The position numbers and the translations under genes were made by a program. From Streptomyces halobius (GTDB lineage Bacteria > Actinomycetota > Actinomycetes > Streptomycetales > Streptomycetaceae): DNA of 64,000 nt. The stretch is from assembly GCF_023277745.1 (NCBI RefSeq), contig NZ_CP086322.1:4526001-4590000 (forward strand). The letters run 5' to 3'. Under the pieces are notes generated by a model. It had not been told where the DNA came from. It saw only the letters and a list, made by a program, of their open reading frames with translations, and did not search any database. This document shows, piece by piece, positions 25,443 to 56,652 of this stretch. Each line of letters begins with the position of its first letter. The first letter of the stretch is position 1.

Positions 25443-26297
25443 ATGAATGTCGACCTGCGTCACCTGCGATGCTTTCTGGCGGTCGCCGAGGAAGGGGGCT
25501 TCACAGCGGCCGGCCGACGACTCCATCTCGCCCAGCCGACCCTCACCCGCACCATTAAGTCCCTTGAGGAGTCCCTGGGGGTCCAGCTCTTCGAACGCAA
25601 CACCCGTAGAACGGAGTTGACCGACAAAGGGGAGAAGCTGTGGCAGAACCTCGGCCCGCTGCTCGGCCAACTCGACCGGACACTAAGGGATTTGCGGGAA
25701 GGCGAGAAACTTCGCGTCGGGTTCAGCTGGGGACTGCCCGAGGGTTTATCGCGGCTCGCCGCCCGGTTCGCGGAGGAAACCGGGGTCGGAGTCGAATTCC
25801 TTCGCTGTGACATCCCCCAGGCCGGGCTCGATACCGGCCAGGTGCACCTGGGCCTGCTGCGCGGCTCACAGCTGCCCAAGAACCTGCGCAGCTTCTTCCT
25901 CTACGAGGAGCCCCGCATCGCGGCCGTCCCCGCGAGCTGGGAGCTGGCCGGACGCACCGAACTCGACTGGGCGGAACTCGCCGGCCTGCCACTGATCATC
26001 AACACCGTCAGCGGCACCACCTTCCCCGACATGTGGCCCGCCGGCCGCCGCCCAGTGGTGGGCGCCGAGTGCCGCAACTACGACGAGTGGCTGGAGCAGG
26101 TGGCCGCCGGCCTCGGCGTGGGCACCGCACCGATCTCCACCGCCCGCCGCTACACGCACCCCTCCGTGCATCTCGTCCCGCTGACCGGCGCACCCGCCGT
26201 GCGCACCCATCTCGCCTATCCCTCGCACGGCGCCCACCCGCAGGCCGCCCACTTCGTCGACCACGCCTGGCGGGCGGCCGACGAGTTGCAGACGTAG
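25443..26297 (+). CDS. LysR-family transcriptional regulator
   Basis: The 284-residue product starts MNVDLRHLRCFLAVAEEGGF and continues through a standard LysR winged helix (LHLAQPTLTRTIKSLEESLG) into a periplasmic-binding-protein-like effector domain. It is divergent from the ten-gene operon and most likely controls it in response to a pathway intermediate. ATG 25410 upstream is in frame with GGGAG very close to it, so the protein may be 11 residues longer. Confidence 0.88.
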   Translation: MNVDLRHLRCFLAVAEEGGFTAAGRRLHLAQPTLTRTIKSLEESLGVQLFERNTRRTELTDKGEKLWQNLGPLLGQLDRTLRDLREGEKLRVGFSWGLPEGLSRLAARFAEETGVGVEFLRCDIPQAGLDTGQVHLGLLRGSQLPKNLRSFFLYEEPRIAAVPASWELAGRTELDWAELAGLPLIINTVSGTTFPDMWPAGRRPVVGAECRNYDEWLEQVAAGLGVGTAPISTARRYTHPSVHLVPLTGAPAVRTHLAYPSHGAHPQAAHFVDHAWRAADELQT

Positions 26298-26426
26298 CCG
26301 CAGCGCCGACGCCGGGTGGCGCGACCATGGCGGTGCTCTTCCGGGCGCTGGGGCAGGCCCTACGGGTCGGGGAGCTGTGGAGCCTGCCCCTGCCCGAGCT
26401 GGGGGCCGATCCCCCTACTCAGAGGT

Positions 26427-26451
26427 AAGCACCCACCTTTTGTGGGTGCTT
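26427..26451. terminator. hairpin downstream of the LysR gene
   Basis: The arms AAGCACCCAC and GTGGGTGCTT pair perfectly over ten bases with the loop CTTTT. It begins 130 bases after the LysR stop. No T-run follows on the plus strand, so its strength is uncertain. Confidence 0.55.
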
Positions 26452-26599
26452 GATCGATGGGGTGGTCGAGGTGAGGCTGGACGCACACACCGAGCACCCG
26501 GCGTCTCACCACGAAGGAGGCCACCTCATCGAGCTTGGCCATGCACCGCTTGCCCCCCGTCCCCGGCGACTTCAGCGCCTCCCACCTCGGTGAGGGAGT

Positions 26600-26815
26600 G
26601 CTCGACGCCGTCTGCCTCGGCAGCGGCCCGGACGAGCTCTACGAGGCCCAGCACCGCACGCCCGACGCCCTGGGCGGCACTGGCACCTACCTCGGCGGCA
26701 CCTACCTCGGCGCCCCGGTGCGTACCGATGTACGACGCCTCCCTGCTCGACGTGTGGTGGACCTCGGCCAGCGGCTTGGTCCACGGCATGGCGCTGGCCA
26801 CCACCCAGAGCGTCA
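26600..26815 (+). pseudogene. remnant of an imine-reductase/6PGDH-like oxidoreductase
   Basis: One frame reads EGVLDAVCLGSGPDELYEAQ and PDALGGTGTYLG; the next reads MYDASLLDVWWTSASGLVHG. This is the join between the NADP-binding and helical domains of an imine-reductase-like protein. A 15-base duplication (GGCACCTACCTCGGC twice) and a frameshift interrupt it. The rest of the gene is not recognisable. Flanking sequence from 26298 to 27500 shows only debris. Confidence 0.5.
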
Positions 26816-27526
26816 AACACGCCAGGCCACCGCGCCGGAGGGCCGGTCGATGCCGGAAACGACGGCCAACTCGGCGACGCTCGCAAGTCCACGCTCTTTC
26901 GACGCGGTTGGAGGGCGTACCAGTTGATCGCCGCGTGCAGGTGGCGGGGGAGCCCCGTCCCAAGGCCGATGCTGCCGTCCCGGTCGGGTGATGACACCGC
27001 CCTGTCCGATTGTGACGAACTCGGCAGGCCATGGATAGGTCACGGGCTTCACCGGCAACTCCCGCACCCGACTCAGAAAAGATGGCGTACGGCACTGCAC
27101 GGCAACGATCCGGACCGGCCCCTGCAGACTCCACCGTCGCCGGCCCCTCACCGATGCTGTACGTCTCCTCGGGCACACGCCCACTCTGTCGAACAAGCAG
27201 GAAACCCCGAGGCGCTCCCAGTCCTCTCGCACGGAGTGCCCGTCACGAGGGCGGGAAAGATCACCAGGGGGATCGGCAAGAGGTCGGGGAGCGCCTACGT
27301 CCCTTGACATTCAAGGAGCTCCCAGCTCGCCCCCTCCCCACATGCGCATGTGCACACCGTGCGCGCACCAAAAATACCCCCTGAACCCACGTTTCTACAG
27401 GTCAGAGGGCATCCCACAAGCGGAGCCGAGGGAAGTCGAACCCCTGGGTTCCTGCGCTCCCCCCTGCGCTCCCCTCGCCTCAACGCTGAACCCCAACCTG
27501 ACGCCCCATCGGACGATCAACGCAAA

Positions 27527-27557
27527 AGACCAGGTCAGAAGGGATCTGACCTGGTCT
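27527..27557 (-). terminator. intrinsic terminator downstream of the tRNA fragment
   Basis: Perfect 12-base arms (27527-27538 and 27546-27557) enclose a 7-base loop. On the minus strand the stem is followed by TTTT. It lies eight bases past the 3' end of the truncated tRNA and would have been its native terminator. Confidence 0.75.
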
Positions 27558-27564
27558 CTCTCAG

Positions 27565-27606
27565 ATCCGCGTTCGGGATTCGAACCCGAGACCTACGCAT
27601 CACGAG
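27565..27606 (-). tRNA. 3' half of a tRNA-Thr(CGU) gene, probable attachment-site footprint
   Basis: On the minus strand the sequence reads anticodon loop CTCGTGA, stem TGCGT, variable loop AGGTC, a perfect T arm (TCGGG-TTCGAAT-CCCGA), acceptor strand ACGCGGA and discriminator T. The 5' half is missing: the bases before the loop do not pair with TGCGT, and no TCCGCGT acceptor or D arm is found upstream. Loss of exactly the 5' half, with the 3' half and terminator kept, is the usual mark of integration into a tRNA gene. It cannot make a functional tRNA. Confidence 0.65.
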
Positions 27607-28010
27607 GGCAGTAGTGATCGTGATGGACTGTGCTGCGCGGTCATGTCAGATCCTGCTTTCCCAGATCGTTCCGGCGAGGTCTGGTACGTGCTGCGCGATG
27701 ACGTTGAGGCGGGGACGGAGATCAGGCCAAGAGATCACAGCTGTGTGGGGGCCGTAAACGGGCTCGTTGGACACTTCTACTGGGGGTCCTTCCCGTGGTT
27801 GATGGTGAGGTTGCCGTCTACCTTGCGATGCCTGTTGCCCGGCCCTATCCGTTCTGCGTGATCGACGCGGGTAGTCCAACTCGCCTGTGGGGGTGGACGG
27901 TTGTGGCTGAGCAGGCAGGCCCTGCAACTGTTCACGATCGGTGGGGGAGAAGGCATCCAGCTCGTCTTCGACGCGTTCGTGTGCTGCCCCGGCTTCCCAC
28001 CGCCGCGTAC
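27607..28010. other. about 400 bp between the tRNA fragment and the NRPS-block genes
   Basis: No gene is recognised. A minus-strand frame here reads VYGPHTAVISWPDLRPRLNV, which has protein-like character and no assignable family. No integrase is seen beside the attachment footprint. Confidence 0.4.
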
Positions 28011-28742
28011 TCAGCCGTCGGCCGTGGCGATCCGGGCCAGGGCCGCACTGTGTTCCGCGAGGTAGAAATGCCCACCGGGGAAGGCGTGGCAGGCGAAGGG
28101 GCCGGTGGTGATCCGGGCCCACTCCTTCATCTGTGCCTCCGTCACCCGGGGATCGGCATCGCCGGTCAAGGCGATGACCTCCGCGGTGACCGGGGCGGCG
28201 GGGTCCGGCCGGTAGGAGTCGATGAGGAAGTAGTCGTTGCGCAGGATCGGGAGAACCATCGCGCGGATGTCCGGGTCCTCCAGGATGGCGCTCTGGGTAC
28301 CGCCGAGTGCGCCCATCGAGTCGATCAGCTCGTCGTCGGTGAGCGGGGGGATCACGCCGTCCTCGGGAGGCCCGGCGAGCCGTCGGCCGGAGACGCACAA
28401 CCGGGTCACCGCCGAGGCCCGGTCCGCCTCGAGGATGCGCAGGACCTCGTACGCGACCGCCGCACCCATGCTGTGGCCGAAGAGGATGGTCTCCCGGCCG
28501 TCGGCGCGCAGTGCCCGGGCGGCGGCGGAGGCCAGCTCGGCCATGGTGCCCAGCAACGGCTCGGCTATCCGGCTCTCCCGGCCCGGGTACTGCACCACCT
28601 GCAGTTCGACCGTGGGGTCCAGGTGCTGCGCCCAGGAGCGGAAGAAACTCGCGCTGCCACCGGCGTGCGGGAAGCAGACCAGACGGCGGGCGGCGGACGG
28701 GTTGGGGCGGGGGACGACGAGCCAGCGGGACTTGGAGGGCAT
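28011..28742 (-). CDS. type II thioesterase
   Basis: The 243-residue product is a RifR/GrsT-like editing thioesterase: LVCFPHAGGSASFFRSW, catalytic Ser in FGHSMGAAVAYE, Asp in TGDADPRV and His in PGGHFYL. It removes wrong or stalled acyl groups from NRPS carrier domains in the cytoplasm. It is the last gene of the same-strand NRPS block. The ATG has AGAAAGGA upstream. It is too generic to act as the product-release enzyme, a role better filled by the PBP-type enzyme at 56653. Confidence 0.9.
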   Translation of the reverse strand: MPSKSRWLVVPRPNPSAARRLVCFPHAGGSASFFRSWAQHLDPTVELQVVQYPGRESRIAEPLLGTMAELASAAARALRADGRETILFGHSMGAAVAYEVLRILEADRASAVTRLCVSGRRLAGPPEDGVIPPLTDDELIDSMGALGGTQSAILEDPDIRAMVLPILRNDYFLIDSYRPDPAAPVTAEVIALTGDADPRVTEAQMKEWARITTGPFACHAFPGGHFYLAEHSAALARIATADG

Positions 28743-28833
28743 CGGGATCCGGGTCCTTTCTGATGGGGGTTGGTCCGGCTTCTGACCCCGTGGGCCGCCG
28801 TGGCCTGGCCTACGCCTGGCGCAGGCCAGGCCC

Positions 28834-29689
28834 CTAGCCGAGCACCGCTTCGCCCAGTGGGGTCAGGGTGTGGACGGAGGCGTTGTGGCGTCGCTCGGTG
28901 GCGACGAGTCCGGCGCGCCGCAGTACACCGATGTGCTGACTCACCGAGGGGTTGGAGATCTTCAGCCGGCGGGCGATCTCCCCGGTGGAGCCGGTCTCCC
29001 GCAGGCACTCCATGACGTCGGCGCGGGTGCGCCCCAGCAGGGAGGGCAGTGCCGAGTCGGTGGGCTCGTCCTGCCAGAGGGCCGCGGCACCGGCCGGGTC
29101 GGGGGGTGATGTTGTAGACGAGCAGGAGGGAGTCCTGGGAGCCCAGGGCGGAGTCGAGGAACAGCGGTTGCTGGGCGAAGAGGGAGGGCACGAGGGTGAG
29201 CCGGCGGCCGCGCAGCGAGACCTCGCGGTCGGGGTGGCCATCGGCGATACGCAGCACGGGCGCCTCCCAGTTGATCGCGGGATGAAGAGCGTTCAGCACG
29301 CCCTCCATCCCGTCCTCCAGGACGTCCCGCCCCCGCGCGGTGCGTTCCGTTTCCAGGCTGAGGGCGATCCGTTTCCAATACGGACGGACCGCGGCGCCGT
29401 GGAAAGCGTTGCCGTCGCTGACTTCGCCTTTCTCGCGTGGCGAGAAATCCCGGGCGGGCTGGAAATCTTGGGCCATGGTCTCCATGAGCGGTCGCGGGGT
29501 TTTCACCACGGTGCCCGCCGCCATCAGCCGGCGTAGTCGAATCCTGGTTTTCTTACGCCACTCCACGAACCCATCGGGCTGCGGCTCGGTGTAACGCTGC
29601 CAGGCGAAATACGTCTCAGCTGCCGGGCCGAGCGTGCTCATGACGCGGATGCGCGCCAGCTCCTCTACGGCCAGTCCCAGGGCTACCAA
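28834..29689 (-). pseudogene. ArsR-type regulator with a one-base frameshift
   Basis: The first frame gives an N-terminal domain typical of actinomycete DUF5937/ArsR proteins (EELARIRVMSTLGPAAETYF ... QDSLLLVYNITP). The second frame gives the winged helix TGEIARRLKISNPSVSQHIG, VLRRAGLVATERR and a stop at 28834. They meet in a run of six C (minus strand; G6 at 29101-29106). Removing one C joins them as VYNITPDPAGAAALWQDE. Either the gene is inactivated, or a base was miscounted in the homopolymer. The start is probably TTG 29689. If intact it would be the cluster's local repressor. Confidence 0.75.
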
Positions 29690-29795
29690 TTCCGCACCCC
29701 CAATTCCCCTGCCCCCCGTACGATCGCCGATGATCTTACCCGAGCGATTCCACGGTGGCGGGTGAGGGTGGACTCAGTCCTGAACGGGCGTGCGC

Positions 29796-31028
29796 TCAGC
29801 GCCATTCCATGGTGACCGGCAGGCTCTGGTAGCCCTGGACCAAGTTGGAGCGCATCCACCTCGGGTCGCTATTCAGCTGGACCGCTTCGGCCTCCTGGGA
29901 GAGCTCCCGCAGAAGTTCGCGCAGCTCGATACGGGCCAGCGCCGCGCCCAGGCAATGGTGCGGGCCATTTCCGAATCCCAGGTGGCGGTTGGGCTTGCGG
30001 TCCGCACGAAACGCATGCGGTTCCGGGAAGAGCCGTGCGTCACGGTTCGCGGCCGACAGCCAGCCCACGACCGGCTCGCCCTTGCGGATGTCCTGCCCGC
30101 CGATGGTGACGTCCTCGGTGGCGACCCGCAGCACGTGCATGGCCGGTGAGGTCCAGCGCACGACCTCCTCCACGGCGGTGTCCAGCAGCTCGGGGTCGTC
30201 CTGGAGCGCATGGAGGACCTCGGGGAACGCCTGGAAGATGTGGAAGGCGCCGGTAATGGAATGCCGGGTGGTCTCGTTTCCTCCGATCAGTACGTTGTTG
30301 CAGTTGATGAGGACGTCGTCAGCGGACAGTCGGCCGTCCGTGAGCAGGGTGCTGACGAGGTCGTCACCCGGATTCTTCGTGCGCTCCTCGATCAATTCAT
30401 AGAAATAGAAGAGAATTTCCGAGTGGGCCACGCCGGACGTCATCTTGTTGAAGGAACTGTCCTCACCGCCGAAGGCGTGGTTGGTCAGTTCGATCAGCCT
30501 CGGCCGGTCGCTGAGCGGAACGCCGATGACCTCGCAGACAATCGCGGCCGGGAGCCGAGGCCCCACTTCGAGTGCGACGTCGGTGGCGTCCTCGGCCTTC
30601 ATCCGCTCGACAATCTCCTTGATCTCGCGCTGCAGCACGGATTCCAGTTCCGGGGCGCGCAGCCGGGAGAGGAACGGACCGATGAGCCGCTTGAGGGCGG
30701 AGTGCCATTTCCCTTCGGATACCACGAGCATACGGCCACCGGCATTGTCCGGATTCTGTGCGTCGAAGCCAATCATCATGCCGTGTTCGGAAGTGAAGGG
30801 CGCCTTGGGAGAGAGCATCGCGCTGACGTCCTGGTGCGAGAAGAGCGACCAGAATCCATTGGGTGAGCTGCCCGGCTCGCTCCAGATCTTGGCGTCGTTC
30901 GCGACGTACTCCTGCCACATGGTGAAGCGGTCTTCGGTGGTGTAGAGATCAGGGTTTCCGAGGTCCATGGTGAACACCAATTTCTTTTCAGGTCCGTTGG
31001 CGGGCAGGGGGAGCAGAGGGCGATTCAT
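29796..31028 (-). CDS. cytochrome P450 tailoring enzyme
   Basis: The 410-residue product has the I-helix GGNETTRHS, the K-helix EEVVRW (ExxR) and the haem loop FGNGPHHCLG. It is a soluble class I P450 needing ferredoxin partners encoded elsewhere. Placement between the exporter and the regulator in the NRPS block makes hydroxylation of the peptide or a carrier-bound amino acid its likely role. I cannot assign the site. ATG 31028 has GAGGAT nine bases upstream and overlaps the exporter gene by 41 bases. Confidence 0.88.
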   Translation of the reverse strand: MNRPLLPLPANGPEKKLVFTMDLGNPDLYTTEDRFTMWQEYVANDAKIWSEPGSSPNGFWSLFSHQDVSAMLSPKAPFTSEHGMMIGFDAQNPDNAGGRMLVVSEGKWHSALKRLIGPFLSRLRAPELESVLQREIKEIVERMKAEDATDVALEVGPRLPAAIVCEVIGVPLSDRPRLIELTNHAFGGEDSSFNKMTSGVAHSEILFYFYELIEERTKNPGDDLVSTLLTDGRLSADDVLINCNNVLIGGNETTRHSITGAFHIFQAFPEVLHALQDDPELLDTAVEEVVRWTSPAMHVLRVATEDVTIGGQDIRKGEPVVGWLSAANRDARLFPEPHAFRADRKPNRHLGFGNGPHHCLGAALARIELRELLRELSQEAEAVQLNSDPRWMRSNLVQGYQSLPVTMEWR

Positions 31029-32262
31029 CGGGCACATCCTCAGCCGCGTCGTCCTCCGGCGCGGGCGGGGTGAAGCCGCGCATGGTGGGGCTGAGCACCG
31101 CCGAGAGGGCGAGGAGGGAGACCACGCCCGCGCACGAGAGCAGCCCAACCAGGCGACTGGTGAGGTCGAAGAGCACTCCGCCGACCAGCGGCGCGATCGC
31201 CCCACCCACACCGCTGACGACATTGGCCACGCTCATCACCCGCCCGCGCTGCGCGTCCGGGGTCAGCAGCAACTGGTACGTGGTGATGGCCGCGTTGGCG
31301 GTCGGCGCGGCAAAGGCGATGGCACCGAGCAGGATGCCGATCAGGTAGCCGCCGGGCAGCAGCGCGATGCCCACGGTGAGCACCGCGAACACGCACAGCA
31401 CGGCGAAGACCGCTCGCGATCCGGTCAGGACGCGCTGCAGCGCGGGCGCCGCCAGCGCGCCCAGCAGCCCGCCCACGCCGAGCAGAGCCGCCATCACCCC
31501 GATCAACCCGGAGTTCATCCCGCTGGTCTTCGCCGAGGCGATGACGATGAAGTAGATGACGCCGAAGAACAGGTTGGTCGCCACCGCGTACAGCAGGGTG
31601 AGCCGCAGGAAGGGGTGTCGGGCGATCCAGCGGATTCCCTGACTCAACTCCCGTACTCTGTTGCCCTTGTAAGGTTTCCGTGGCGGTGTGGCGGGCGGAC
31701 GCAGGAACAGCAGCAGGCCGAAGCTGAGCAGATGGGCCAGCGCGCCGGCCGCGAACGGGAAGGCGTTCTTCAGCGCGAGCAGGAAGCCGCCCGCCGAGGT
31801 TCCGGCGAGCTGACCGGCGTACGTACGCGCCGAGTTGAGTGCCACCGCGCCGGAGAGCTTCTCCTCGCCGACCACCGTCGGCAGCAGCGCCTCGCCGGAC
31901 GCCAGCATCATGGCCGTGGCCGCGCCGTTGACCAGCGCCAGCAGTACCAGAGCGGTCAGGGACGGGGCGCCCGTCCACAACGACAGCGCCAGATATCCGA
32001 AGACCAGGATCTGGGCGGCCTCGCAGCCGAGCATGATCGCGCGGCGGTCGTAGCGATCGGCGACCGCCCCGGCCGGCAGCCCGGCCAGGAACATCGCCAC
32101 CGCGTCGACGAAGCCGATGATGCCCGCCTGCGAGGGCGAGTTGGTGATCGTCAGCGCGAGCAGCGGCAGCACGATCACCGAGGTGCTGTAGGCGAACTCG
32201 CTGAAGGTCTGGCTCGTCCACAGCAAGGTGAAACTGGCTTTACCCGATTGTGGACGAGCCAC
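30988..32262 (-). CDS. MFS exporter for the peptide product (MFS_3/enterobactin-exporter type)
   Basis: The 424-residue product is a 12-helix major facilitator of the type common in NRPS clusters: LLWTSQTFSEFAYSTSVIVL, AGAVADRYDRRAIML, and LLTPDAQRGRVMSVANVVSG. GTG 32262 follows AAGGAG. The Pro/Glu/Asp-rich C-terminal tail is cytoplasmic. It likely exports the cyclic peptide and contributes to self-protection. Confidence 0.87.
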   Translation of the reverse strand: MARPQSGKASFTLLWTSQTFSEFAYSTSVIVLPLLALTITNSPSQAGIIGFVDAVAMFLAGLPAGAVADRYDRRAIMLGCEAAQILVFGYLALSLWTGAPSLTALVLLALVNGAATAMMLASGEALLPTVVGEEKLSGAVALNSARTYAGQLAGTSAGGFLLALKNAFPFAAGALAHLLSFGLLLFLRPPATPPRKPYKGNRVRELSQGIRWIARHPFLRLTLLYAVATNLFFGVIYFIVIASAKTSGMNSGLIGVMAALLGVGGLLGALAAPALQRVLTGSRAVFAVLCVFAVLTVGIALLPGGYLIGILLGAIAFAAPTANAAITTYQLLLTPDAQRGRVMSVANVVSGVGGAIAPLVGGVLFDLTSRLVGLLSCAGVVSLLALSAVLSPTMRGFTPPAPEDDAAEDVPDESPSAPPARQRT

Positions 32263-32380
32263 GGCTTCTCCTTCGTTCGTACGGTGACGCGTTCGCCGGC
32301 GTCGGGGGCAGGTGCTGACGTGGGGCGGCCTGTGCTGGCGTCGGGCGGCGTGCTCCGGCGTCGGCCGGCCGGGCAGCGTG

Positions 32381-33361
32381 TCAGCCCACGGCGCGGGAGC
32401 GCCGGCGGGTGTGCACGTACGTGCGGCGCAGGTCACGGATCAGGCTGGTGCGCTTGAGCCAGCGGTCGGTGCCGTCGTAGCGCGGGGTGAAGGTGTCCCG
32501 GCCGTGGATGACGCGGTAGTTGTCGATAAACGCCACCTCGCCCGGGTTCAGGACGACCCGCTCGGTGGCGCCGGCCAGCCGCTCCGCCGCGAAGTTCATG
32601 GCCCGCTCGGCCTCCGCGTCACCGGGCAGGGGGCTGGTGAAGTCCGCGTCGATGCGCAGGTACGGATCGTCCTCGGGGCCGAAGAGCACCGAGGCCACCT
32701 CGTGCACGCGCTCGTCCAGCGCCACCGGGCCGTCACCGTCCTGCCTGGCCTTTTCGACGTGCGAGTCGTCCGGGTAGAAGCGGAAGCGGTTCTGGTGGAG
32801 TACCTGCCGGACGTCCTCGGGGAACTCCACCGCGTCCACCCGCGCCATGGTGGTGCCCACCCGGTCGAGGTTGCGCAGGCACATCAGCACGACGTAGTCG
32901 CCGCGGCAGGTGTGGAAGACGTCCTCGGTGTGCAGGGTGAGCTGCATCTCGCTGCTGGCACTGGTCAGCGACGCCTCCTGCCCCTTGGAGGGGCATACGT
33001 CGTGGACCAGGCGACCGTTCTGCTGGTTGGCCCAGGCGAACGGGTCGCCGAGCACGGAGGAGACCAGCAGCAGCACCAGCTCCTCGCGCAGCGCCGCGCC
33101 CTCCTTCTCGGCTATCTGCCAGCTCGGTGGGGTCGCCACGAGGTCCTCGCTGACTGGGAGGTTGGCCACCCGGATGACGGCATCCTCCTCGGCACGCGCA
33201 CCGACCAGGAACCTCCGCAGCCCGACGGGGAGATTCTCGGCCTCGATGCGTACCTCGTCCGCGTAGGCGTGCAGATCCCAGACGGGATGGCCGGCGATGA
33301 AGTCATCGGCGATCCTCTCTATCTGGGACTTTTCCTCGTCGCTCAGGACGTAGCGAGCCAT
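32381..33361 (-). CDS. VioC/AsnO-type Fe(II)/2-oxoglutarate amino-acid beta-hydroxylase
   Basis: The 326-residue product belongs to the clavaminate-synthase-like group that includes VioC and OrfP (Arg), AsnO (Asn) and MppO (enduracididine). It has LTLHTEDVFHTCRGDYVVLM (HxE iron ligands), the distal His in IDNYRVIHGRDTF, and TPRYDGTDRWLKR with the 2-oxoglutarate Arg in LIRDLRR. These enzymes hydroxylate free amino acids at the beta carbon before NRPS loading. HTED followed by a basic-type adenylation domain in module 4 suggests arginine or a relative as substrate; that is inference. GAAAGG precedes the ATG. Confidence 0.9.
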   Translation of the reverse strand: MARYVLSDEEKSQIERIADDFIAGHPVWDLHAYADEVRIEAENLPVGLRRFLVGARAEEDAVIRVANLPVSEDLVATPPSWQIAEKEGAALREELVLLLVSSVLGDPFAWANQQNGRLVHDVCPSKGQEASLTSASSEMQLTLHTEDVFHTCRGDYVVLMCLRNLDRVGTTMARVDAVEFPEDVRQVLHQNRFRFYPDDSHVEKARQDGDGPVALDERVHEVASVLFGPEDDPYLRIDADFTSPLPGDAEAERAMNFAAERLAGATERVVLNPGEVAFIDNYRVIHGRDTFTPRYDGTDRWLKRTSLIRDLRRTYVHTRRRSRAVG

Positions 33362-33502
33362 GTCAGGAACCTTTCGAAGACGTGCGACAGCAGAAGAAGG
33401 CGTGGGGAGAAGCGGGAAGATCCGGGAAGAAACGGGGAGAAGTGAGGTGAGCGAGGGGCGCCGGGCCCCGCGCCCGCGGTGGCCGCGGGGCCCGGCATAC
33501 GG

Positions 33503-45874
<12,372 letters not shown>

Positions 45875-45939
45875 GGAGGCTCCCCCTACGGGATACGGGA
45901 TACGGGATACGGGTGGCTGGTGCGGGCGGTCGGTACGGG

Positions 45940-46140
45940 TCAGCAGGTGGTCAGGCTCTTGGGCCGCAGGTCGGTCCAGTGCGCCTCCACATAGGCCAGG
46001 CACTCGTCGCGCGGCGCGGCGTCCAGGGCGACGGTCCAGCCGGCGGGCACGTCGTTGGTGGCGGGCCACAGGGAGTGCTGGCCCTCGGCGTTGACCAGGA
46101 CGAGGTAGGAACGGTCGGACTGCTCAAAGGGGTTGGACAT
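45940..46140 (-). CDS. MbtH-like protein
   Basis: The 66-residue product is a typical MbtH: NPFEQSDRSYLVLVNAEGQH, SLWPATNDVPAGW and YVEAHWTDLRP, including the conserved Trp residues. It binds adenylation domains and is often needed for their folding and activity. It lies between the two NRPS genes. GAAAGG is placed correctly for ATG 46140; an ATG two codons upstream is less likely. Confidence 0.95.
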   Translation of the reverse strand: MSNPFEQSDRSYLVLVNAEGQHSLWPATNDVPAGWTVALDAAPRDECLAYVEAHWTDLRPKSLTTC

Positions 46141-46262
46141 GGCCATACCTTTCGGGGTGGTGGGTGGTGGGTGGTGGCGTGCCCGGGGCGGGGGGCCAGG
46201 GCGAGGTCCGGGGCGTGGGGTGCGGGGCGCGGCCGTGACCGGCGCCCCGCACCCCGGCCCCG

Positions 46263-56480
<10,218 letters not shown>

Positions 56481-56652
56481 GTTGTACCTCCAGGATCGGG
56501 TGACTTCCGCGCAGCCCGAACACCGCCTGCGGCCAGGCGTCAGCTCTCCGGGGCCGGGAAGTGGCCGTAAAAACGTGAAAAGTCGGGTGTGTGGGAAAGG
56601 GCGAGATGCGTAGGGGATGTGGCGTGGGGACCGGGCGCTGGGACGGCGGCGG

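Noticed and set aside
27565..27640. A complete tRNA gene
   Set aside because: No partner for the TGCGT anticodon strand, no D arm and no matching 5' acceptor strand are found; only the 3' half exists.
27607..28010. An integrase or excisionase gene next to the attachment footprint
   Set aside because: No tyrosine- or serine-recombinase motif could be found in any frame.
28011..28742. The terminal product-releasing thioesterase
   Set aside because: Sequence is that of a type II editing thioesterase; release of a D-ending peptide is better explained by the PBP-type enzyme.
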